Shown: positions 1-6,304 of the stretch, piece after piece
How the letters are laid out: the number at the start of each line of letters is the position of its first letter
Position numbering within the stretch: position 1 is the stretch's first letter
Assembly: GCA_017882025.1 (NCBI GenBank)
Contig: JADGQG010000100.1
Span: 1-7,195, forward strand
Origin: Chloroflexota bacterium
GTDB lineage: Bacteria; Chloroflexota; Limnocylindria; Limnocylindrales; CSP1-4
Direction of reading: 5' to 3'
Length of the DNA: 7,195 nt
Made by a program: the position numbers and the translations under genes
The notes under the pieces: model-generated
What the model was told of the DNA's origin: nothing
The model's input: the letters and a program-made list of their open reading frames with translations, nothing else
Database searches by the model: none

Positions 1-111
1 GATGTAGGCAAGGCAGGCGTCCTTGCGGACGCCGCCGAAGTCGACCTTGCCCATCGGCAGGCCTCCGTCGTCGCGGATCTCGACGACTCGACCGGGGATC
101 CCGAGGCACAT
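1..111 (-). CDS. hypC: HypC/HybG/HupF-family hydrogenase maturation chaperone, 3' end cut by window edge
   Basis: HypC is a small cytoplasmic chaperone. With HypD it carries the Fe(CN)2CO group and delivers it to the precursor of the NiFe-hydrogenase large subunit. The 37 visible codons begin MCLGIPGRVVEI, the family hallmark. Cys2, the residue that binds iron and the large subunit, is exposed once Met1 is removed. A glycine-rich stretch (MGKVDFGGVRK, residues 20-30) and DACLAY follow, as in the small beta-barrel of the family. The usual length is about 75-100 residues, so roughly half is missing beyond position 1. The ATG at 109-111 lies 5 nt after the hypF stop and has an AGGAGG site inside the end of hypF, which fixes the start and implies co-transcription and coupling with hypF. 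The N-terminal motif makes another identity very unlikely. Confidence 0.95.
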   Translation of the reverse strand, partial: MCLGIPGRVVEIRDDGGLPMGKVDFGGVRKDACLAYI

Positions 112-116
112 GGCTG

Positions 117-2579
117 CTACTTCCCTCCTGGTGCACGGCCGGCGGGGACGCCGGAGTCCGCGGCCGACCGGGCCGCCATGGTCGCGGCGGCGATCGCCGC
201 CTGACCGTAGCTGATTCCGCCGTCGTTCACCGGGACGCGGCGGTTGATGTAGACGTCGAAGCCGTCGCGTGCCAGCCGGCGGAGCAGCGCACCCGCCAGG
301 CGGCGGTTCTGGAAGACGCCGCCGGAGAGACAGACGGTGCGGATCCCGGTGGCCGCGGCGGCGTCCGCGCAGAGCTCGCGGGTCACCTCCGCGATGGTCT
401 CGTGGAATCCCGCCGCGAGCGTCCCGACAGCGTTGCCCGCGGCTCGGCCGGCGAGAAGCGCGGCGAGCGTCGGGCGCGGGTCGTAGACCAGCAGGTCCCC
501 CACGCGCGCCAGGGCATACGGCAACGGCGCGGCGGCGCGGTCGCCTGCCGCGATCTCCAGGTCGATCGCCGCCTGGGCCTCGTACTCGGCGACGTCGCGC
601 AGACCGAGGAGGCTCGCGGCGGCATCGAAGAGGCGGCCGGCCGACGAGGCCACGGGGGCGTTCAGGCGGCGGGCAACCTGGGTCCGGACGACTGCCACTT
701 CCCGCGGATCGAGGCGCGCGAGGAGCTCGGTCGCGAGATCGTCGCCAGGGCCCCGTGCCTCCGCGACTCCGGCCCCGTCCGCGGCTCCGAGCGCCTCCGC
801 ACCCAGCAGGTAGCCCAGCGCCATCCGGTAGGGCCGCTTCACGGCGAGCGCACCGCCGGGCAGCGGGGCACGCGCGAAGCGGGCGACCCGGCGGTATCCG
901 ACGAGGTCGGCGACGAAGAGCTCGCCGCCCCAGAGTGTCCCGTCATCCCCCATCCCCAGCCCGTCGTAGGCGACCCCCAGGAAGCGCGTCGTGATCCCGT
1001 GCTCGGCGGCGCAGGAGGCAACGTGGGCGTGGTGGTGCTGCACGGCGATCCGGCGCTCGGGCGGGAACGTGGCCAGCGCATATTTCGTGGACAGGTATTC
1101 CGGGTGGCGATCATGGGCCACGATCTCAGGCTCCAGCGCCAGGAGCCGCGAGAGATGCGCCAGGCCGTCCGTGAAGGCGCGGTGCGTGGCGAGGTCCTCG
1201 AGATCGCCGTTGTGGGGCGCCACGTGCGCCCGCCCGCCGCGCGCGAGCGTGAACGTGTGCTTCAGCTCCGCTCCCACGGCGAGGATCGGGCGTGGCGCGG
1301 CGACGGGGAGCGGCAGCGCTTCCGGGGCGTGGCCCCGTGCGCGCCGGACCAGGGACTCGCGTCCGGCCACCACCCGGGTCACCGAGTCGTCGTAGCGTGC
1401 CCGGATCTCGCGGTCGTGGGTCAGGAATGCGTCCGCGAGGCCGGCGAGCCGCGCCGACGCGTCCGCGTCGTCGGTCGCCAGCGGCTCATCGGTCAGGTTG
1501 CCGGAGGTGAGCACGAGGGGCCTGCCCACGGCCTCCAGGAGCAGGTGATGGAGCGGCGTGTACGGCAGGAAGATCCCGAGCCGGCGATTCCCGGCCGCGA
1601 CGGACGGCGCCAGGGCCGGTGTGCCGCGGCGCCGCGCCACGAGGAGCACGATCGGCCGCGCCGGCCCGGCCAGGAGAACGGCCTCGGTCGCCGTCACGTG
1701 ACAGAGCGCACGGGCGGCCGTGAGGTCCCGGACCATCACCGCGAATGGCTTGGCCCAGCGGCGCTTCCGGTCGCGCAGGCGGCCGACCGCCGTCGCATCG
1801 GTGGCGTCGCAGGCGAGGTGGTAGCCGCCCAGGCCCTTGACCGCGACGATTCGACCCGCCCGGAGGTCCGCGACCGTGGCCGCGAGGGCCGCCTCATCGT
1901 GCGCGCCCGGCGCGGGGGCGTCCGTCCGGCGATACGCCACGCGCGGACCGCACCGGGGGCAGGCCACGGGCTCCGCGTGGAAGCGGCGGTTCGCCGGGTC
2001 CGCATACTCGGCGGCGCAGTCCGCACACAGCGGGAACGCGCGCATCGTGGTCCGGGCGCGGTCGTACGGCAGCTCGTCGATGATCGTCGCCCGCGGCCCG
2101 CAGTTCGTACAGTTCGTGAACGGGTACCGGTAGCGTCGATCGCGCGGGTCGGCGAGCTCCACGAGGCACTCATCGCAGGTCGCGATGTCCGGCGGGAAGA
2201 GCCGGTCCACGGCCACGGCGTCGACGCTCTCGTCGATCGCGAAGGTCGCGGGAAGGTCGGCCACCGAGCTCGCATCCAGCGGCAGCGCGATCACGCGCTC
2301 CACGCGGGCGCGCGGCGGCGCGTCCGTCCTGAGGCGTCGAGCGAAGGCGTCGAGCGCGGCGGTCGTCCCGGCGGCCTCGATCTCCACGCGGCCGGCCGCG
2401 TTCCGAACCCGACCCGCCAGGCCCAGCTCGGTCGCGAGGCGCCAGACGAAGGGCCGGAACCCGACGCCCTGGACCACGCCCTCGACGGTGAGGGCCCGCG
2501 CGGTGGGCTGGCTCGCTCGCCCGCCGGTGGGGACGCGTGCGCGCGCCGGGCGTGCATTGATGGGTGCGACCATGCGCAT
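117..2579 (-). CDS. hypF: Carbamoyltransferase HypF
   Basis: HypF uses carbamoyl phosphate and ATP to make carbamoyl-adenylate and transfers the carbamoyl group to the C-terminal Cys of HypE, the first step to the cyanide ligands of NiFe hydrogenases. It acts in the cytoplasm. Residues below are numbered from the upstream GTG at 2633. The acylphosphatase-like domain carries VEGVVQGVGFRPFVWRLA (50-67). Two zinc fingers follow, each CX2C-X18-CX2C, with cysteines at 153, 156, 175, 178 and 203, 206, 225, 228; the 24-residue gap between them is the family spacing. The YrdC-like domain has KGLGGYHLACDA (266-277), the basic RDRKRRWAKPFAVM (287-300) and SGNLTDEP (377-384). The Kae1-like domain has HHHAH (533-537), VAYDGLGMGDDGTLWGGE (554-571) and a C-terminal NDGGISYGQA. 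All key residues are present. I chose the ATG at 2579 (820 aa): GTG 2633 has no good RBS, and ATG 2573 is another option. The protein is somewhat longer than the usual ~750 residues, owing to a ~29-residue N-terminal tail and a short C-terminal tail. Confidence 0.96.
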   Translation of the reverse strand: MRMVAPINARPARARVPTGGRASQPTARALTVEGVVQGVGFRPFVWRLATELGLAGRVRNAAGRVEIEAAGTTAALDAFARRLRTDAPPRARVERVIALPLDASSVADLPATFAIDESVDAVAVDRLFPPDIATCDECLVELADPRDRRYRYPFTNCTNCGPRATIIDELPYDRARTTMRAFPLCADCAAEYADPANRRFHAEPVACPRCGPRVAYRRTDAPAPGAHDEAALAATVADLRAGRIVAVKGLGGYHLACDATDATAVGRLRDRKRRWAKPFAVMVRDLTAARALCHVTATEAVLLAGPARPIVLLVARRRGTPALAPSVAAGNRRLGIFLPYTPLHHLLLEAVGRPLVLTSGNLTDEPLATDDADASARLAGLADAFLTHDREIRARYDDSVTRVVAGRESLVRRARGHAPEALPLPVAAPRPILAVGAELKHTFTLARGGRAHVAPHNGDLEDLATHRAFTDGLAHLSRLLALEPEIVAHDRHPEYLSTKYALATFPPERRIAVQHHHAHVASCAAEHGITTRFLGVAYDGLGMGDDGTLWGGELFVADLVGYRRVARFARAPLPGGALAVKRPYRMALGYLLGAEALGAADGAGVAEARGPGDDLATELLARLDPREVAVVRTQVARRLNAPVASSAGRLFDAAASLLGLRDVAEYEAQAAIDLEIAAGDRAAAPLPYALARVGDLLVYDPRPTLAALLAGRAAGNAVGTLAAGFHETIAEVTRELCADAAAATGIRTVCLSGGVFQNRRLAGALLRRLARDGFDVYINRRVPVNDGGISYGQAAIAAATMAARSAADSGVPAGRAPGGK
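124..129 (-). promoter_or_regulatory. Ribosome binding site of hypC
   Basis: A perfect AGGAGG on the minus strand lies 12 nt before the hypC ATG, within the last codons of hypF. The spacing is slightly long but no better site exists. It supports the hypC start and translational coupling of the two genes. Confidence 0.7.
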
Positions 2580-2788
2580 AGGATCGCCCGGGCACTCCGC
2601 GACCGGACGTGCCGAAGGTCCCCGGAACGGCACCCATCCGGGGGCAGGATGGCGGCTCGCCCTTCGTGACGGCCATCGTTCGGCCCTTGGCTGTTGCCGG
2701 CTGGCGCGTCGTGCCCCGCCGGTGCATGCTGACGGCGCACGCGGGACCCGGCGTCAACCGGCCCCGCGGCTCTCGAGGAGGCGACCCG
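2580..2788. other. Divergent intergenic region between hypF and the eRF1-like gene
   Basis: These 209 bp separate two divergently transcribed genes, so they should contain promoters for both directions. On the minus strand a TTGACG (2752-2757) matches a -35 element, but I find no convincing -10 at 16-18 nt. On the plus strand there is only a weak TTGCCG-type element. The reading frame of each flanking gene stays open some way into this region, without an RBS or family similarity to support a longer start. No clear operator palindrome is seen. Confidence 0.4.
2776..2781 (+). promoter_or_regulatory. Ribosome binding site of the eRF1-like gene
   Basis: AGGAGG ends 7 nt before the ATG at 2789, an ideal spacing. 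It decides this start over the in-frame upstream start at 2609, which would add 60 residues of low-complexity sequence with no family similarity. Confidence 0.85.
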
Positions 2789-3280
2789 ATGCCCCTCCAT
2801 GTCGAGCACGCTCCGCGCCCGATCACGCTCGCCTGGCTTGATGCCGAGGAGGCGATCCTTCTCCGGTGCACCGGGATCGGGAGTCCTCCGGGCGACCCGG
2901 TTCCCGAGCGGCTCAGCTCGGACGTCCCCTCACGCCACCGCGCGCCGGGCCACGTCCGCCACGATCCGCGGGTGCGGCCCGGCGGCGGCATCCAGGACGA
3001 CCGCCTGGAGCGGCGCCGCGAGCAGCTCCTGGAGTCCTTCCTGCACGGGGTCGCCGCCCGGATCCCGCCGGGCGACTCCGTGGTCCTCCTGGGCCCGGGT
3101 CCCGCGCACGAACGCCGTGTCGCCGAGCTCCGGGCCGGCGATTCCCGGGTACGACGTGCGCGGCCCGTCGAGTCCCGACCTGCCGGCAGAATGACCGATC
3201 GGCAGCTCGTCGCGCGGCTTCGCCAGTCCGCCGGCGTCGCGCCGGAGCGCCGCCGGCCATCCCCAGACGAGACAGGCTGA
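2789..3280 (+). CDS. Small eRF1 domain-3-like protein ('translational machinery protein' type), putative
   Basis: This 163-residue soluble protein has no signal peptide or membrane segment. Its layout recalls the small bacterial proteins related to domain 3 of archaeal/eukaryotic release factor eRF1. An N-terminal strand, ITLAWLDAEEAILL (12-25), matches the usual 'v-WLDh-eA-i' opening. A variable linker rich in His, Arg and Gly follows (44-68). Then comes an amphipathic helix (EQLLESFLHGVAARI, 78-92), a strand and turn DSVVLLGPGPAHERR (96-110) like the family's 'e-l-iiGPG-ak-ef', and a final MTDRQLVARLRQ (135-146) like the usual 'h-TDgQLva-ar'. The last ~17 residues are probably disordered. 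Such proteins are assumed to have a ribosome- or stress-related role, but function is not established. It is transcribed away from hypF, 135 bp ahead of the oxidoreductase operon, and could be read with it. I recognised the family from motif order only, so function is uncertain; that the gene is real is well supported by its RBS. Confidence 0.6.
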   Translation: MPLHVEHAPRPITLAWLDAEEAILLRCTGIGSPPGDPVPERLSSDVPSRHRAPGHVRHDPRVRPGGGIQDDRLERRREQLLESFLHGVAARIPPGDSVVLLGPGPAHERRVAELRAGDSRVRRARPVESRPAGRMTDRQLVARLRQSAGVAPERRRPSPDETG

Positions 3281-3281
3281 C

Positions 3282-3295
3282 GGGCCGTTCGGCCC
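3282..3295 (+). terminator. Short GC hairpin after the eRF1-like gene
   Basis: GGGCC-GTTC-GGCCC starts 2 nt after the stop codon. The stem is only 5 bp and no T-run follows, so it may be a weak terminator or transcript-stabilising hairpin rather than a full intrinsic terminator. If it does terminate, the oxidoreductase operon needs its own promoter in 3296-3399, where I see no clear -35/-10 pair. Confidence 0.3.
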
Positions 3296-3399
3296 CTGTC
3301 GCCGGAGGGCGGGATGGGGCCGTTTCGATACCGGATCGCAACCCTTCGGCCCTACCCCACCGATTGGCGCGAGCAGAGGCTCGAATCCACAGAGCCGGC

Positions 3400-3405
3400 A
3401 GGAGG
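3400..3405 (+). promoter_or_regulatory. Ribosome binding site of the ferredoxin-subunit gene
   Basis: AGGAGG ends 10 nt before the ATG at 3416. It favours this start over the in-frame ATG at 3314, which lacks a comparable site and would add 34 residues outside the family. Confidence 0.8.
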
Positions 3406-3415
3406 TTCCAACCGA

Positions 3416-3730
3416 ATGATCGCCGTTGCACAGGACTCCCTCGCATTACCGGGCGCGGAGTTGCCGGCCCCCGCCGGCCCCGCGCCCGGGACCTGGAGCC
3501 CTCTTCACATCGCAACCGACCGCTGCAAAGGGTGCGCCCTCTGCATTGGGGCCTGCACCAAAGGGGCGCTGGCCCTCGACGAGACGCACGTGAACGCCCT
3601 GGGCTATCACCCCGTCCGGCTGGTCGACCCGACCGCCTGCACGAGCTGCGCATTCTGTGCCCGGGTCTGCCCGGACTGCGCCCTGACCGTCTTCGCGGCG
3701 GCGAAGCCACTCCGGGTGGCCTCGCGATGA
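3416..3730 (+). CDS. 2-oxoacid:ferredoxin oxidoreductase delta subunit, 2[4Fe-4S] ferredoxin type (KorD/VorD-like)
   Basis: This 104-residue subunit carries electrons from the TPP/Fe-S core of the oxidoreductase to external ferredoxin. Two cluster motifs are visible. CKGCALCIGAC has Cys at 37, 40, 43 and 47; CTSCAFCARVCP has Cys at 75, 78, 81 and 85. The spacing between them, with GYHPVRLVDP (63-72), is typical of KorD/VorD-type subunits. The first motif has Thr instead of the usual Pro after its fourth Cys, and there is one extra Cys at 88. The first ~28 residues are Ala/Pro-rich and look like a flexible tail. There is no signal peptide, so the protein is cytoplasmic. It is the first gene of a delta-alpha-beta-gamma operon, and its TGA overlaps the ATG of the alpha gene (ATGA), so the two are coupled. 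A free ferredoxin is unlikely given this position. Confidence 0.9.
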   Translation: MIAVAQDSLALPGAELPAPAGPAPGTWSPLHIATDRCKGCALCIGACTKGALALDETHVNALGYHPVRLVDPTACTSCAFCARVCPDCALTVFAAAKPLRVASR

Positions 3731-4857
3731 CCATCACCACCATCCCGCCGACCCCTCTTCACCACGGCCACCGGGTGCTCATGAAGGGCAACGAGGCGAT
3801 GGCTGAGGCTGCAATCCGGGCCGGCTGCGACGCGTACTTCGGCTACCCAATCACGCCCCAGGCAGAGCTGCTGGAGTGGATGGCCCGCCGCATGCCCGAG
3901 GAGAGCCGTCCGTTCGTCCAGGCCGAGTCGGAGCTCGGCGCGATCACGATGGCGCTGGGCGCGGCGGCGACCGGCGCGCGAGTCCTCGTCTCCTCGTCAT
4001 CTCCCGGGATCAGCCTCATGGCCGAAGCGATGAGCTACATGGCCGGCGCCGAGATCCCGATGGTCCTCGTCAATGTCATGCGCGGCGGTCCCGGCCTTGG
4101 CGGGATCGGACCCAGCCAGGCGGACTACTTCCAGGCGACGAAGGGCCACGGCCACGGCGACTACCGCGTCCCGGTCCTCGCGCCCTCTTCGATCGGCGAG
4201 GCGATGGCGCTCATGGCGGACGCGTTCGAGCTTGCCGAGAAGTACCGCACGCCGGTCTTCATCCTTGCCGATGGGACGCTTGGCCAGGCGATGGAGCCGG
4301 TTGAGCTGCACTTCCGCGAGCCGCCGCGGCTCGCGGCAGACTGGGCGCTCACCGGAGCCGACGGCCGCCCACCCCGGGTCGTGAAGTCGATGCACCTCGA
4401 ACCCGAGGACCTCGAGGTCCACAACCGCCACCTCCAGGCCAAGTTCGCCGAGATCACCGCCCGCGAAGTCCGCTGGGCCGGCGAGAACCTGGATGGCGCG
4501 GAGCTGGTGATCGTGGCCTACGGGACCGCCGCGCGGGTCGCGCGGACCGCGATCGCCCGGGCTCGCGACGACGCACTGCGCGTTGGGCTCTTCCGCCCGA
4601 TCACGCTGTGGCCGTTCCCCTCGGCAGCCCTGGCGGAGGTCGCGGCGCGCGCCCGGGGCGTGCTGGTCGTGGAGCTGTCGGCCGGCCAGATGGTGGAGGA
4701 CGTCCGCCTCGCCATCGAGGGCCGGACACCTGTCGCATTCGAGGGCCGCACGGGCGGCATGGTCCCGACACCCGGCGAGGTCCTCGACGCGCTGCGCCGG
4801 CTCCGGGGGACGACGGCGGGGGACGCCGCTGAGCCCACGAAGGAGGCCCGGCCGTGA
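3727..4857 (+). CDS. vorB: 2-oxoacid:ferredoxin oxidoreductase alpha subunit, 2-ketoisovalerate (VorB)-like
   Basis: This 376-residue subunit forms the pyrimidine-binding and domain-II part of the TPP active site in the enzyme that converts a 2-oxoacid plus CoA to acyl-CoA, CO2 and reduced ferredoxin. The opening MKGNEAMAEAAIRAGC (19-34) and FGYPITPQ (38-45) are the substrate/TPP end. FVQAESELGA (63-72) holds the conserved Glu. Ser-rich SSSSPGISL (89-97) follows, and a long GGPGLGG...DYFQATKGHGHGDYR segment (120-147) is characteristic of the VorB branch rather than of longer KorA proteins with a fused gamma domain. The C-terminal transketolase-like domain II starts near residue 249 (ELVIVAYGTAAR). 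It starts on the ATG overlapping the previous stop and has only a weak GGGTGG upstream, so initiation probably depends on coupling. 2-oxoglutarate or pyruvate cannot be excluded as substrate from sequence reading alone. Confidence 0.9.
   Translation: MTITTIPPTPLHHGHRVLMKGNEAMAEAAIRAGCDAYFGYPITPQAELLEWMARRMPEESRPFVQAESELGAITMALGAAATGARVLVSSSSPGISLMAEAMSYMAGAEIPMVLVNVMRGGPGLGGIGPSQADYFQATKGHGHGDYRVPVLAPSSIGEAMALMADAFELAEKYRTPVFILADGTLGQAMEPVELHFREPPRLAADWALTGADGRPPRVVKSMHLEPEDLEVHNRHLQAKFAEITAREVRWAGENLDGAELVIVAYGTAARVARTAIARARDDALRVGLFRPITLWPFPSAALAEVAARARGVLVVELSAGQMVEDVRLAIEGRTPVAFEGRTGGMVPTPGEVLDALRRLRGTTAGDAAEPTKEARP
4840..4846 (+). promoter_or_regulatory. Ribosome binding site of the beta-subunit gene
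   Basis: AAGGAGG ends 7 nt before the GTG at 4854 and is embedded in the final codons of the alpha gene. It supports the GTG start and the 4-nt GTGA overlap. Confidence 0.85.
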
Positions 4858-5624
4858 CGACCGACACCCCGGCGGGCGCCCGGGTCATCTTCCAACGGCC
4901 GGAGCTGCTGGCCGATCGCAGCACCCACTACTGCCCCGGCTGTGGTCACGGGGTCGTCCACCGGCTGATCGCCGAGGTCCTGGGCGAGCTCGGCCTGGGC
5001 GCGCGGACCATCGCGGTGGCCCCGGTCGGGTGCGCGGTCTTCGCGTACGACTACATCGGCGTCGACTTCGTCGAGGCACCCCACGGGCGCGCCCCGGCGG
5101 TCGCGACCGGCATCCGGCGTGTCCGGCCGGACGCCTTCGTGCTCACCTACCAGGGCGACGGCGACCTGGCGGCGATCGGAACGGCCGAGATCATCCATGC
5201 GGCAGGCCGCGGCGAGCTGCTGACGGCCGTCTTCGTCAACAACGGGATCTACGGGATGACCGGCGGCCAGATGGCCCCGACCACGCTGCTCGGCCAGCGG
5301 TCCACCTCGTCGCCGGGCGGGCGGGAGGCGGCGTTCCACGGCTACCCGATCCCGATGACCGAGATGCTGGCGATCATGCCGGGCGTGGCGTACGCCGCCC
5401 GCGGCTCGGTCGCGGACGCACCGGCGATCGGCCGGACGAAACAGTACCTGCGTCGCGCGTGCGAGATCCAGCTCGAGGGTCGAGGGTTCGCGATCGTCGA
5501 GGTGATCAGCAACTGCCCGGTCGGCTGGGGGATGACGCCGACGGAGTCGATGGAGCGGCTCCGCGAGGTCGTGGCGAAGGAATACCGGCCCGGCGTCATC
5601 GTGGACCGGACGAAGGAGGCCTGA
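4854..5624 (+). CDS. 2-oxoacid:ferredoxin oxidoreductase beta subunit, TPP-binding (KorB/VOR-like)
   Basis: This 256-residue subunit binds the diphosphate of TPP and the inner [4Fe-4S] cluster. The cluster ligands known for KorB-type enzymes appear intact: Cys27 and Cys30 in HYCPGCGHG, Cys60 in APVGCAVFAYDY, and Cys221 in NCPVGWGM. The TPP motif runs from GDGD (101-104) to VNN (128-130), about 30 residues, the classic length. Following GIYGMTGGQMAPTT (131-144) is strongly conserved in this family. HGRAPAVATGI (77-87) is also typical. The length is normal for the short four-subunit enzymes. It overlaps the alpha gene by 4 nt and is followed 3 nt later by the gamma gene. The sequence looks closest to VOR beta subunits, in line with its alpha partner, but the substrate is inferred. 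I see no truncation or lost residue. Confidence 0.93.
   Translation: MTTDTPAGARVIFQRPELLADRSTHYCPGCGHGVVHRLIAEVLGELGLGARTIAVAPVGCAVFAYDYIGVDFVEAPHGRAPAVATGIRRVRPDAFVLTYQGDGDLAAIGTAEIIHAAGRGELLTAVFVNNGIYGMTGGQMAPTTLLGQRSTSSPGGREAAFHGYPIPMTEMLAIMPGVAYAARGSVADAPAIGRTKQYLRRACEIQLEGRGFAIVEVISNCPVGWGMTPTESMERLREVVAKEYRPGVIVDRTKEA
5613..5619 (+). promoter_or_regulatory. Ribosome binding site of the gamma-subunit gene
   Basis: AAGGAGG ends 8 nt before the ATG at 5628 and lies in the last codons of the beta gene. It sits in the same 12-base string (ACGAAGGAGGCC) as the RBS of the beta gene. Confidence 0.85.
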
Positions 5625-5627
5625 CCG

Positions 5628-6206
5628 ATGGAACGCTCGGTGATCTTCGCCGGCTTCGGCGGCCAGGGGCTCCTCTTCGCCGGGCAGGTCCTGGCGCGCG
5701 CCGCGATGGACGAGGACCGCGAGGTCCTCTGGATTCCGACCTACGGGCCCGAGATGCGGGGCGGCACGGCCGCCTGCACGGTGATCGTGGGCGACGAGCC
5801 GATCGGCTCGCCGGTCGTGGATGCGGCCTGGGCTGCGGTCGTGCTGAACCCGCCGTCGCTCGCGAAGTTCGGACCGCTCGTCGCTCCGGGTGGCACGCTG
5901 GTCGTGAACGCCACGCTCATCGAGGCCGAGTCCGGCCGTGACGACGTGGACGAGCTCCGGGTCCCCTGCACGCGACTGGCGCGCGAGGCGGGCGATGACC
6001 GGCTGGTGAGCGTGGCCGCGCTCGGGGCGCTGGTCGGGCGGACGGGCATCGTGGGCCCGGACGCCGTGATCGCGGCGCTCCGCGAGATCCTGGGTCGCAA
6101 ACACCCCGAGGCGCTGGAGGCGGACCTCGCGGTGTTCGAAGGCGGCCTCGCGTTCGGACGGGCGGCCCCGGTAACGGCGACGCTGGCGCCGGCAGCGGTC
6201 GGCTGA
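5628..6206 (+). CDS. 2-oxoacid:ferredoxin oxidoreductase gamma subunit (KorC/VOR-like)
   Basis: This 192-residue protein is the gamma subunit, thought to hold CoA and complete the active complex with alpha, beta and delta. The N-terminal GFGGQGLLFAGQ (9-20) is the glycine-rich family hallmark. The conserved PTYGPEMRGGTA (37-48) and GDEPIGSPVV (55-64) follow, as does the NPPSLAKFGPLVAPGG stretch (74-89). The end (170-192) is Ala-rich. The size is the usual 180-195 residues, which fits an enzyme whose gamma domain is not fused to alpha. It is the last gene of the operon: a GC-rich hairpin starts 23 nt after its stop, and the next gene faces it. Its start is fixed by a strong RBS within the beta gene, with 3 nt between the two coding regions. 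Confidence 0.93.
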   Translation: MERSVIFAGFGGQGLLFAGQVLARAAMDEDREVLWIPTYGPEMRGGTAACTVIVGDEPIGSPVVDAAWAAVVLNPPSLAKFGPLVAPGGTLVVNATLIEAESGRDDVDELRVPCTRLAREAGDDRLVSVAALGALVGRTGIVGPDAVIAALREILGRKHPEALEADLAVFEGGLAFGRAAPVTATLAPAAVG

Positions 6207-6229
6207 CTCGCCCCTGGACAACGAAGAGA

Positions 6230-6276
6230 GCGGCCGCGGAGCTGGGGCCCCGCGGCCGCCTGGCGTGTTCTTCTCT
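6230..6276 (+). terminator. Intrinsic terminator-like hairpin ending the oxidoreductase operon, possibly bidirectional
   Basis: A perfect 10-bp stem, GCGGCCGCGG (6230-6239) with CCGCGGCCGC (6250-6259), encloses a 10-nt loop. A pyrimidine-rich GTTCTTCTCT follows a few bases later (6267-6276). Read on the minus strand, the stem is followed by CTCTTCGTTG, so it could also stop transcription from the facing gene. The T-run is interrupted, which lowers certainty. Confidence 0.65.
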
Positions 6277-6288
6277 GCGCGGGCGAGA

Positions 6289-6304
6289 CCGAGCGCCGGC
6301 TCGG
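6289..6304 (-). terminator. Hairpin just after the DHOD-like gene
   Basis: CCGAGC-GCCG-GCTCGG forms a 6-bp stem with a 4-nt loop, 10 nt beyond the stop codon of the minus-strand gene. No T-run follows, so it may be a weak terminator or 3'-end stabiliser. The stronger hairpin at 6230-6259 lies beyond it. Confidence 0.4.

Noticed and set aside
402..2669. A 755-codon open frame on the plus strand opposite hypF
   Set aside because: It is antisense to a complete HypF with all family motifs. The translation is Arg/Gly/Glu-rich with no recognisable domain, as expected for a mirror frame in high-GC DNA.
2752..2757. TTGACG on the minus strand as a hypF promoter
   Set aside because: The -35 match is good but no -10-like hexamer is found at proper spacing, so it was not listed as a promoter.
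2609..2788. A 60-residue upstream extension of the eRF1-like protein
   Set aside because: No RBS or family similarity supports it, whereas the internal ATG has a perfect AGGAGG at 7 nt.
2866..3726. A long upstream in-frame extension of the alpha-subunit gene
   Set aside because: The extra ~287 residues are Arg/Pro-rich and lie out of frame over the eRF1-like and ferredoxin genes. The conserved protein begins at the ATG overlapping the ferredoxin stop.
4583..5941. A 452-codon open frame on the plus strand overlapping the alpha, beta and gamma genes out of frame
   Set aside because: It crosses three true coding regions in another frame and its Arg/Gly/Pro-rich product resembles nothing; a real fusion would not ignore the gene junctions.
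4518..6221. A 567-codon open frame on the minus strand opposite the alpha, beta and gamma genes
   Set aside because: It spans three well-recognised genes and their junctions, is full of Arg/His/Asp repeats and has no domain signature, so it is a high-GC shadow.
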